A stretch of 64,000 nt of DNA from Cervus elaphus (Eukaryota > Chordata > Mammalia > Artiodactyla > Cervidae). Below the pieces are notes generated by a model, which saw only the letters and a program-made list of their open reading frames with translations, had not been told where the DNA came from and did not search any database. The stretch lies in assembly GCF_910594005.1 (NCBI RefSeq), contig NC_057816.1, positions 21,531,797 through 21,595,796 of the forward strand, given 5' to 3'. This document shows positions 1 to 11,000 of the stretch, in pieces. Position numbers and translations under genes: made by a program. Each line of letters starts with the position of its first letter. Position 1 is the first letter of the stretch.

Positions 1-94
1 AGGCAGGTGGAGGGGGGCTGGGAGGAGGATGTGTGGGCACGTGTGTGCAAGTGTGTGGGGTGGGATGCCTGTCCAAAGTGATAAGTGGAAGGGT

Positions 95-130
95 GTATGT
101 GTGTGTGTGTGTGCACGCGCGTGTGTGTAT
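95..130. repeat. (TG)n microsatellite, interrupted
   Basis: An alternating TG run with a CACGCGCG interruption, in the 3' UTR or flank of PKNOX2. Confidence 0.7.
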
Positions 131-164
131 GAACAAGAAAAATGAAGCAGAACAGGAAATGTAA

Positions 165-170
165 TTTATC
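165..170 (-). terminator. Candidate variant poly(A) signal GATAAA
   Basis: GATAAA is a minor variant of the polyadenylation hexamer. It sits about 1.68 kb past the stop codon, and a T-rich then TG-rich region follows on the minus strand. It is the best candidate I can see, but variant hexamers are common by chance. Confidence 0.2.
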
Positions 171-1847
171 CCACTGCACGTTGCAAAAGTCTCACGCCAA
201 AAAAGCTAGACTTTCCTCTACCTATGGCATCAAAAGGGAGTAAAAAAATGATTGGATCACCCAGATTATAAATAAGGTTATTTGTTTCTCAAAAATCCCT
301 ATTAAAACATTAAATATCAGCTCTTTTGGGGGAAGAAATACATTCATTTCAGGGAGACCTCAGGAAAGCCACCATCCTTTTGCTCCACCTTACAGGGCCC
401 TGCAGGGGGCCCTCGAGTTGAGCCCAGCAGCCAACTCACATCCTGCCGCTGCCGGAGATGGCCAACGCACAACTGACAAATGAAGCTGCAAGTCCATTAA
501 ATTAAATTCAACGGAAAACACACGTGTGATCAGTCCTGTGGTTCACAGCCGTAGGGGTGGGAGGGAACAGGAGGGCGGGGTGCCAATCCTGGGGGCCTGG
601 GGGTTGGGGTGGGGGCTGTGTGTCCGGGCAGATGGTGGGAAGACTCCTCCTCCTTGCAGAGCCCAGGTTCCTCCAGGGCTGTGGTAGGGATGGTGTGTGG
701 AACAGTGAGGCGGGTGGGTGGGCACCTCCCCCACACTTTGGATATTGATGGGAAGGGGGATGTAGCTAGCACCTTCTCCAACCCCTGGCTTCCCCCTGGG
801 CTGGATGCTTCTTTCCAAAGTTTCTTCTGCCTTCTCGGAAGGATAGAGCGAAGAAGAGAGGATGAAGGCTGGTGGAGCCAGCCTGGGGGCAGAGGGACAA
901 CGGCGAGGGGCGGGAGGGGTGGACGGCTGCCAAGCTAACCTGGCTCCACCCTCTCCAACAGCCCATGGAAGGCGTGGAACGTCTGGAGAGCTCCATCCCA
1001 GGGCTGGGACATCTGGGCTAAGACACCACTGACCACCTGGGGACGGCTGTGGTCCCCAAAGTCACCTTGATATGGCTCCTAGCCCAGGTCTTGCCATCTC
1101 CTTGTGTCCTGGAGCCAACCCAGGTGAAGGGCCTCCATTTAACCTCCTATAATTTGAGCTCACCAGCTTACCACTGATTTCCAGGAGACAGAGAGAGAGA
1201 GAGAGAGAAGACTCTAATGGCTCTCGTCCCCCCCACCAAGTCCATGGGCCTTGGAGGACCGAGGGGAGCCCTAGAGGATCCAGGTCCCATCTTATTCTAC
1301 AGGATGTAAGGCCTTGGCCCCCTCTCCCTCCAGCCGTGGGTCATGCATTCCGGTTCCCTCCTGCCCTTGAATGTCTCTCAAAGAGCTGAGGACCCCGTGG
1401 AGGTGGAGCCCAGACCCACTTTGTCTCTTTTCCTCCTGACTCGGTTCCCTGGCAGAGGCTCACTCCATGAACAGCACTGACCCATGTCCCAGCGCGGGGC
1501 TTGTAAATGACTCAGGTCCTTCAGTGGGGGGGCGCCGTGGGTGCCCTCTGTCCTCAGGGATGCGGTGAGTCCAGATCTCACTCCTGCCCCTCCGTCCAGG
1601 CTGCTCGACCGGCCCTGCCACGCCGAGTCCTCTGCAGTCCTAGGGAAGTGGGGCCGGGGTTCTCGGTGAAGCTTGGTGGTTGGGAAGGAGCGGGTGTTTC
1701 CTGTGCATTTCCTCCAGCTACTGATTCCGGGAAGCCAGGGCCCAACTTCCTCTGTGCTGCCCGCCCCGTCCCCTTCCCCCCCACTCCGAAGCCCTCCTGA
1801 TGACGCTCCTCTCCCTCTCGGTGACCAGTGCCATCTGGGCGGCTCGG

Positions 1848-2074
1848 CTACTCCAGGGAGTCACTGTGTTCCAAGCCCAGGTCGCTGACATTCGTTGTCT
1901 GCAGCTCGTCCGCCTCCTCCTCCAGTTCCTCTTCCTCCTCCTCTTCCATCTCATCCTCCTCCTCTTCTTCCGTCCCGTCCAGTGAATCGTCATGTGCCGC
2001 CATCATAGCCTGTTGCATGGCCATGGTGGCGTTGTCGGAGGATAAGGACTGCAGGTTGTCCAGGTTGATGGACC
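1848..2074 (-). CDS. PKNOX2: PKNOX2 terminal coding exon, acidic tail and stop
   Basis: The coding part is 227 nt (phase 1 in): it completes Gly, encodes 74 residues, and stops with TAG at 1848-1850. The acceptor is TTCTCTCCCGTAG before 2074. The segment starts SINLDNLQSLSSDN and continues ATMAMQQAMMAAHDDSL. It then has a run of about 25 mostly Glu/Asp residues encoded by a GAG/GAA-rich trinucleotide tract (plus-strand CTC/TCC at about 1908-1985). It ends with NVSDLGLEHSDSLE. The acidic block distinguishes PKNOX2 from PKNOX1 and could act in transactivation; that role is inference. Confidence 0.96.
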
Positions 2075-5000
2075 CTACGGGAGAGAAGAAGGCCGGGATC
2101 AGGCCCAGGAGCCCCGGTGGGTGTTGTGGTGAGCACCTACGCTGGACAGTTCCCTGGTGTGAAGTTTCCCGTCCATTCACCTGTCAGCCACCCCTTGCCC
2201 CATCCCAGGCAGCAGCACTCCTGGTTACCACTTCCTGCCATCTTCGGTGCAAGTGTGGCAGACACTGTTGCCTTTCGAAGAATTCTGTAAGTAGGTATTG
2301 TCATCCCCACTCGAAAGAGGAGAAAATAGTCTCAGACAGTTGAGTCATTAGCTCAAAGCAACACAGTCAGGCATGATATTGCTGAGCTTCTCTCCCTGGT
2401 GAGTCTGGCTCAGAATCTATTGATTTCCACTCTACCTCATAAGACTGTTGCCCACCACATAGAAACTGGTTCACAGCCATATACATGCATGCATACATGA
2501 AGGTATGCACGCACACGTGTACACCTCCACTCCACTTCCCACACAGAGCTAGCTTCACATGCCAAGCTATAAAATGCCTGGCTCATGGCTCATTGAATTA
2601 TTCATTGTGCACCAGGCGACCGGCAATTAGAAAAGTGTATACGGAGGGTGTGATGGAGAAGCTGGGAAAACAAAACTCTTCCTGGCCTCCGTTCACAAGC
2701 CAGCTGCCTGCCTCGGTATTTATAGATGGCCCTGGCTCCTGGGGGACTGTGAAGACAGTGATTGGTGCTAAGAGACTTCGGGTGGGTGTGGGAGTGAGGA
2801 GAGGGGCTCTGCTGAGCAGCCGTGGACTCAGATGCCCACCAGTGGACTCCCACTCATCCTGGTGAGATTGCTTTGGACTTGTTAAAATATATACCAAAAA
2901 AATCCCCTTCTTTCAGGCTTACGTACATCCTTCGGTGGGGACCAGGAGGGTTAACTATTGTGACAGAGCTGACACCGCCACTCAAGTGAGTAGATGTTCA
3001 ACCCTTGACTCTGGGCAGCCGCACCCGTAGGAGCTTCAGGAGCCCCCCTGCCATCCCCCCACCCCCGGGTCTAGAGTACCCTCAGCCCAGTCCTTACCAT
3101 CAGGGTTTGTCCCTGGGGCACCGCCCTGCTGCTGCAGCACCCCTGCGGCGATGGAGTTGGGCCAAAATCTTTGGGTGGGCCGGTGCTGCGACTTGATTTT
3201 CTTGGCTTTGGGGGCAGGGTCGGGGTTGCTGGCATCAAGCATAGGCTGCAGGATGCGTCTTCGGGCATTGATGAACCTGCCCCGGGGGTCAGATGGAGAC
3301 AGGTTAGCCACCACTGGGGGGCGGGAATGTGTGTGCGCAGGTGTGAGCATATGTGTGCACATGTGAGTACACATGTGCATATGCATGCGCACACATGCAT
3401 GCATGTGTGTGAATGCACATACACACATGTGCACATGTCCTGGACACACACGTGTGTGTACATGTGTGCAGGTGTGAGCATATTTTTGCACGTGCAGGTC
3501 TGTGCATGCGTGGGCACATATGGGTATGCACATGCATGTATGTGTCCGTGTGTGCATGTGCACACCCATGGATGTGTACATGTGAGCTTGTGTGCAGGTG
3601 CACATGTGTGTGAGAAGGCCTGGGAATCTGCTGCAGAGCCGTCAGGACTGAACCGTGAAGGAAGAGCTCCTTAGTCAAAAGCACTAACCTCTGACCTCTC
3701 TCTGGGGAGCCAAGGGTCCACTCCCGCCCACCAGACCTTGCCCTCTGAGATTCCCGTGACACCCCGGCCAGCCACAGAGGAGGGAGCACGGGGAGCCCTG
3801 TGGGTCAGGACTGTTGCCTCCTCCCTCCTTCCTGCTCCCAGCTCCGCAGAATGTTTTAGCTTGAGCTCTGTTTACATAGGTGGTGAGGAGACCAGATAAC
3901 CCCTGGAGGCTTTTGGGGTCTGGGATGCAGCCAGGCCTGTGTGTCTATTCATCAAGTTTTCCGTGATGTTCTTGACACAGTTTCCCAGCAGAGGGCGCTG
4001 AGAAGCTGCAGATGAAGCTATAGGTGTGGATTTCAGCTTTTCTGTTTCCAGCCAACATGGAAAGGCTGGTGCGGTGGCTGGGCCGAGACTGAAGTGAGCT
4101 GGGCACTCCCACCTTTTCCCCTGCTGTGCATCCCCCTGCCGAGCAAGTGGCCCCTGGGTTTGAGAGCCTCTGGGCGGGTGATGCTAACTCACCAGTTATT
4201 CACTTGCAAGAGGGTGAGGTTTGTCTGGGCTGCAATCTGCCTCTTCTCATCCTCCGTGGGGTAGGGGTGCTGAAATGAGAGGCAAAGAGCTAGTGAGGGG
4301 TGGGCACATGGTAACCTGGTCCCCTTAGAGACCATACCCATGACATAGGCAGTGTCCCAGGCAGGCAGCCTCAGTGGTTTGGAAGCCCAAACAGGTGAAA
4401 GGGTAACATTTGTATCCCTGAAAGAAGGAGGCTGCTCTGTGCCTAAGGAGGGCCACCCACCCTCAGCCCAGCCCCCCTTTGGTGGGGGACCAAGTGGTTC
4501 CCCAGGAGCTGGCACATTTCAATAGTGATCTCTTCCACAGCACCGTCACATCCTCCAGACCACCCCCAAGCAAGTAGGTCAAGCATCATCAGTATCAGGA
4601 TTTACAGTGGCCTCAAAAGCCCAGGGGACTCTCAGAAGGTGGAAAATGGGGTGAATGAATCCGTTTAATTTACACTAACTGACATTTACTGAATATCTGC
4701 TCTGTGCACAGATTCCTGTAGGCATCCTAGGAGACAGAAGACAAATATAAGGACAGCTACAACTTGTATAATATTTTACAGCCTGTGACATGCTTTCATG
4801 CACTAATTTCACTTAATAAAAGCACCTCACTAAAACTCAGTAGGGGGCAGGTTAGGGGTTGTTCTTCCCACTTTACAGATGAGGAAACTGAAGAACCAGC
4901 TCCACTGTCCCCCCAGATGGTGGCATCAGTTGGAACTTGGTTCTCCTGACTGTGGCCCGGGCTCCCCCCATCACTGCACACTGCCACTTTGCGACATGCA

Positions 5001-8000
5001 GCCAGTGTCTTTGGAGGGGGGTGAGTGAGTGAGGACAGGGGCCAGGGCCTTCAGTCCCTGTGCTGATTCCATGCTTGTCTGTATCGCAACCTGTGCTTCA
5101 TGAGGGCAAAGACCAGCTCTTATTAATTCATCTTATTAATGTATTCCCAGTGCCCTCTACATGTACATAATGCACAAATGACGTTGTGATGTCAATGACG
5201 TACAATTACACCCAGTGAAAGGAAGCAGACACAAGGCAGTAGATGCTGGGATTTGGGTGACGAGCACCAGAGAAGCTTAGAAGGAGAAGTGGGGTGCTGG
5301 CCAGAGCATTGGGAAGGCTTAACAGGTCACATTAAAGACTGGGAAATTTGGGGGTGGCCGTGGGTTAGGGTGGTGAGCCCCAGGATGACCAGTTCTGTGT
5401 GTCTTTGGTCTTTCTCAGGCTTCTGCATGCCACCTGGTACCTGGCAGGCTGGCAATAAATGTGATGAGAGTCTGAATGGGTTGAAGCCTTGCCCAGGCAG
5501 CTAGGAGAGGTTTGGGGGCTCTTAGGGTAGAGGGCCCAGCTGTCCTCAGGTTGGAAACATCCCCTTACTGAGGTGGTATGAGATACTGGAGCTTGGGCCT
5601 TCCAAAGTCCCGAAGACCAGGACTCAGAGTTTTGCTCTATCATGACAACCAGTGAGATCTTCAGACCATTGCTTTACCCTACATCAAAAAGTCATGTCAT
5701 GATTAAATGAAATTGTACTTGTAAAGTGCTCAACAAGAGATGGCTCTTCATCCTATTACTGGATGATGCTGGCAAGGTGCTTAAAGCTGTCTGAGGGATG
5801 AGCTTGAGATCAACAGCCTCGGTGGAATGCTCATTATCAGTGACAAAGGAAAGCAACCTCTTCGGTGGCCTCAGCATCCCCCGGCTGGAGCAATCAGTAT
5901 CGTGTGTTGTTTTAACTCACACCTCTGACCCTGTCTGCCTCGCCAGGGCAGCTGGGGCTTGTGAGCCACATAATGTTAAGATTCTAACAAGGAAAGCGCA
6001 GCGGTGTCGCAGGAGCCAATTCCATCTAAAAGGGAAGGAGCAGGGGGAGGTGGGGACGAGACTGTAGCCCTCAGCGGCAAAGGAGGAGGAACTCCGTGTC
6101 CTCTGACCCCCTCCGTGGAGGGGTGGTGGCTGAGCCCTCCTCCCCTGCCCCGTGGAGTTTCAATCTCCGTGGCCCTCATTAGAAGCCGAGCAGCCTCCGC
6201 GTCATCCACGGCAGCTGGTCTGAGGATACAGCAAAAACCCGAGCGACGTTTTGGCCTTTCCGGGCCCTACTAGCTCCTTCATGTCTTCACACCTTCGCAC
6301 ATGCTGTCCGCCTGCTGGAATACTCCATCTCCCCCCTTTCTGAGCTTCTGCAAAAGACCACTCCCAGGTCAAGTCCTTTGTGAGGTCTCTCCCAGCTCCC
6401 CGGGGCAAGTCAGTCACTGCGGCCCTTGAATAACTGCCTTCAGCCCACTCTACCGTGACAGATCTCTCCCCTATTCTGGGAGTTTGCTCAGGCACGGACC
6501 TGTCTTATCAGACACCGCATCTCCAGTGTCCAGACCGGTAGCAGGTGGCGTGGAGATGCGGTGTTTGTGTATGAGACAGATGAGTGAACCAGTAAGGGAA
6601 GGAGCTGGTTGACTTGTTCCCCGAGCCTTGCCAACCATGCCGGCGCATCAACCACAAACTCAGGGAAGCCGCTACGGCCCAAGTGACAGACACCTGCCCG
6701 TGGAGCCCACAGCCAAGAGGGAAAGGCTTCAACCAAAGAAGAACGCCTCTATTAAAGAGGCGTGTGTAGGGGACTTCCCTGGTGGTGCAGTGGACAAGAA
6801 TCTGCCTGCCAACGCAGGGCGCATGGGTTCGATCTCTAGGCTGGGAGGATCCCACAGGCCACAGAGCAGCTAAGTCCAGTTGCCACAACTACTGAGCCCG
6901 AGCTCTAGAGCCCGGGTGCTGCAGCTCCTCAAGCCCACGCCCCAGAGCCCGTGCTCCGCAACAAGAGAAGCCACCGTGAGAAGCCCGTGCACCGCAGCAA
7001 AGAGCAGCCCCCACTCGCGGCAACTAGAGAAAGCCCACCGCAGCAGTGAAGACCCAGGGCAACCAAAAAGAAAAAAGGAAGCAGTGTGTTTCTGGACACA
7101 CTGGATGGTCAGAGCAGTCAGGGGAGCCTTCTCTGGGGAGCTGGGCTTCAGCTGGACTTTGAAGAATGGCCAAGACATCTTAGTCATGGAGGGTACGGGC
7201 TTTCCAGGCAGGGGCTTTGCACTAGGACTTATTGTCAGAGGCAAATTTCTTCCACTATTAAGATCTCCAGAGAAGGAAATCCTTAAGCCTCCCACAGATC
7301 AAGTTTGCTGTCTCTAAGGAGACTTCCAGCGCGGGCCTCCATTCTCAGTGGATGTCACAAATCCATGGATTAAGTTAATGGGAAGGGATGAGAGGCGGGG
7401 TCCCCCAAAGTGGCTGGTTATTCTCTTACAAATACAGACACAAAGCCCTGATCCTCCTTCAGTGCACGTCCCCCCTCCCCCAGGGCTCCCGGGATGGGTA
7501 TCTCAGGAAGCATGTGGCAGAGGTGGGGGAGGCTGGGGGCTGGGGGTGAGTGCAGGGTTTGGCATGGCCTTGGGGACAGGTGTGTTGCCAGAATATTCCT
7601 GGCACCCCATCTGAGTGCTCGTGGGAGCGGTCCAGCTTGTCCATGCCTCAGACCAGATGATTCCTGAGGACAGAGTCAAAATAGCCCTGGCCCCTGGACA
7701 GCCCTTGATTTGGTCAGCACTACTTTTAGCACCATCGGAAAGGCTGGGGGCCAGGGGCAGGGAGAGGTATCCAGTGTGATGGTGGTGAGCCCTCGGGCCT
7801 CGGCTCACTGTTTGGATGAACTTCTCCTCCGCAGCCAGGAGGGAAGGGCGAAGACAGAGGCCCTCTAGAAGAGACATGGATGGACCAGACAATGACAGCT
7901 CCTTCTCAGGCGAGCAGGGAGCCCCATGTGACTGGGCAGTGCTGCCTGCTGGTTAAGAGCATGGCCTCTGCAGAGGCCACTCACTCCAGTATTCTTGCCC

Positions 8001-11000
8001 TGGAAACCCCATGGACAGAGGAGCCCGGTGGGCTATAGTCCATGGGGTCACAAAGACTGGGACATGACTTAGCGACTACACCACCACCTGTACCACCTTT
8101 TGCAGAGGTCAAGTCCTGCACCTACCACTTAACCAGACACAGGACCTTGGCAATGTATTCATTGCCATCCTCAGTTTCTGGGCTTCAGATGGAAATGACA
8201 AGATAGGGCCTACTCCTTGGACTTTGAGGATGATTGAATGAGAACATGCTGTGCTAACTTATTCCGGACCACATGGTGATATCTGCCAGACTTCACCGTC
8301 CAGTTGAATATTCAGTTTCTAGGGAAGGGAAGTGCCAGATTTAAGCTGAAGAGGCATTTCACGATACCACAGTTGCCATCAGGAAGCTCCTCTGACACTG
8401 AACCCAACTCTTTGCTGACACCTCCCTTTGGGCCCCATGACTCAAGTCTCATCTGGGCTAAAGTGAAGCTGAAGGCATCTTTCGGTTTGAACCACCGGTT
8501 TCCCCCTAGGGTCCTGGGTCTGAAAGTAGCTAAACCAGGCTGGTACCTGGGCCCTTGGCCACTTCTTTCATTCAAAGCCCACCCAATAGGGAGCACCCAC
8601 CTCCTCACCCAGGCAGACAAGCAGGAGGCTGGCCAGATCCCTGAGGGACATGGTGCATTGGAAGCAGCAGCCTGCAGGTGTGAGATGGAGCTGCCACTGG
8701 AGCAGAGCTTGAAGCTGCCATCCTGGCCCACTTTCCCACACTGGGGTCAGCCTCACCCTCCTTCCCTTCTCCCTGGTCAACTGTGTGCATGTAGCCTGTT
8801 GTGGCTACAAAACTTCCTAATGTGACCACTGCTCTAGCAGGGCCAGAAATCAGCCAGAGGGAGGCAGCTGGGATGGTGAGGGGCCCTGCAACAGCCACAC
8901 TGCATCACACAGAAGATGCCATTGATGGCAAGGCACACCCTGACCTCAGAGACGCTAAAGCAGGAGAGACGAGCAGTTTAGAATGGAGAGGGGTACAGAA
9001 GGTACCCAGGGACCCTCCCTTTCCTGCTACAGCTGTCCCGACTCAGACGTCCCACTTTTCCATTCCTTTCTCTTTTCCACTCACCTCCCCACTTACAACT
9101 GTGCAGACACAGGCAAGCATGGCAGCTTCCCAGGTGGCTCAGTGGTAAAGAACCCGCCTGCCAATGCAGGAGACAAGAGATGCGGGTTTGATCCTTGGGT
9201 TGGGAAGATCCCCTGGAGGAGGAAGTGGCAACCCGCTCCAGTATTCTTGTCTGAAAAATTTCATGGACAGAGGAGCCTGGTGGGTTACAGTTCATGGGAT
9301 TGCAAAGAGTCGGACATGGCTGAGTGACTGAACACACAGAAAATCACAGAGGACTGAGGGACACATAGCCTGGTGTAGCGTCACCAACACCCATGTGACC
9401 ATCACCCAGGTCAACAAAAGAGATTTCTACTGGTACCCCAGAAGCCCCTTTTCTGTCCCCTGCCAATCACCACTTCCAAAGATATCCTCCCCCAACATAA
9501 CCCGATGTTCCTTGTAATTCCTTTTTTTGCTTTTCTTTATACTTTTACAATCTATGTTACATTCTTAATCAATATGGTTTAGTTTTGCTTAGTTTTTGGA
9601 TCCTATATAAAAGCAATCATATAGCATGTAGTATGGAGAAAGCAATGGAAACCCACTCCAGTACTCTTGCCTGGGAAATCCCATGGACGGAGGAGCCTGG
9701 TAGGCTGCAGTCCACGGGGTCGCAAAGAGTCGGACACGACTGAGTGACTTCACTTCCACTTTTCACTTTCGTGCATTGGAGAAGGAAATGGCAAACCACT
9801 CCAGTATTCTTGCCTGGAGAATCCCAGGGACGGAGGAGCCTGGAGGGCTGCCGTCTATGGGGTCACACACAGTCGGACACGACTGAAGCAACTTAGCAGC
9901 TTGTAGCATTTCACTCCATAGTATAGTTGTGAGATCCTTCCATGGTTGTTCTATGTAGCAATCACCTTCATGTTCATTGCTATATAGTTTTTCGTTGTCA
10001 TAATCTACCGCCTTACTACTCTTCATTTGTTCCTCCAGTCACTAAGTTGTGTCCGACTCTGTGCGGCCCCATGGACCATAGCCTGCCAGGCTCCTCTGTC
10101 CATGGAATTCTCCAGGCAAGAATACTGGAGTGAGTTGCCATTTCCTTCTTCAGGGGATCTTCCTGATCCAGGGATCGAACCCTCGTCTCCTGCATTGGCA
10201 GGCGGATTCTTTACCACTGAGCCACCTGGGAAGCCCTTCCTGTTCTTCACCCTCCCTCCTGGCTTCTATTTCAATCGATCCTCCACAGAGTAGTAAAATT
10301 TTGGTCCTTAACCTACGCCCAGCCCCTTAAATCCATTTGGAACATCACCCCCTCCCCACCCCGCCCACTGCCATGAGGTCTGAGCCCTCACCCTATCCAG
10401 AATTCCACACACTACACGGATGATCTGTTTTTCACCCCAACCAGACAGGCTGCAGTTTTTGAGAAAAGGGTCCACACCGTTCTTTTCACCCCCACCTCAT
10501 CGGTGCTGAGGAAAATGCCAGGTTTGAGCCAAGTCTTGAGTACATCTTCGCTGAATGATCATAGGATCCCGGGGGTAAGTGGTACCTGCACCATTCCCTT
10601 TGTGCGTGTCTGTGGGTGTGAAGATGAGTGGGATGGGGGTGGGGGGCGTCCGTGATTCAGGCTCCCCGGGCCAGCTGCTTATTAACAGTGCTGTTCTTAC
10701 AACTGATGGTTTCAAACATATTTGGGGGGGGATGAGAAGGAGAAGGGGGTCCTTAGGAGTCCACTGACCACACTGGCTTCTTCTCTAGAAGGGTCTTGGA
10801 GGCAGCATTGTAGCAGTAGGCAAGGACAAAGAAGAGGGCCTCTAGGGACTTCCCTGGAGGTACAGCGCAGGGGGCCTGGGTTGGATCCCGGGTCAGGGAA
10901 CTAGATCCCGCGTCAGGGAACTAGATCCCGCAAGCCCCAAGAGTCTGTGTGCCGCAACTAAAGATGCTGCATGCCACAACTAAGCCCTGGGGCACCCCAA

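Larger units (their letters stand above)
1..1847 (-). other. PKNOX2: PKNOX2 3' untranslated region and/or downstream flank
   Basis: This is sequence downstream of the TAG stop on the minus strand, with no supported gene. No AATAAA or ATTAAA hexamer is visible on the minus strand between 1847 and 1. The best variant is GATAAA at 170-165. Contents are a C/G-rich stretch at 540-960, an AT-rich stretch at 150-350, a (GA)n run at about 1190-1209 and a (TG)n run near the low end (about 95-130). The 3' end of the mRNA is therefore unresolved and may lie beyond position 1. Confidence 0.6.

Noticed and set aside
1828..2343. Plus-strand open frame of about 171 codons with a long Ser run
   Set aside because: It is antisense to the PKNOX2 terminal exon; the Ser run is the complement of the GAG/GAA acidic tract.
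3036..3789. Long His/Cys/Thr-rich frames on both strands
   Set aside because: They are translations of the alternating TG/CA block plus the neighbouring PKNOX2 exon; there is no independent coding signal.
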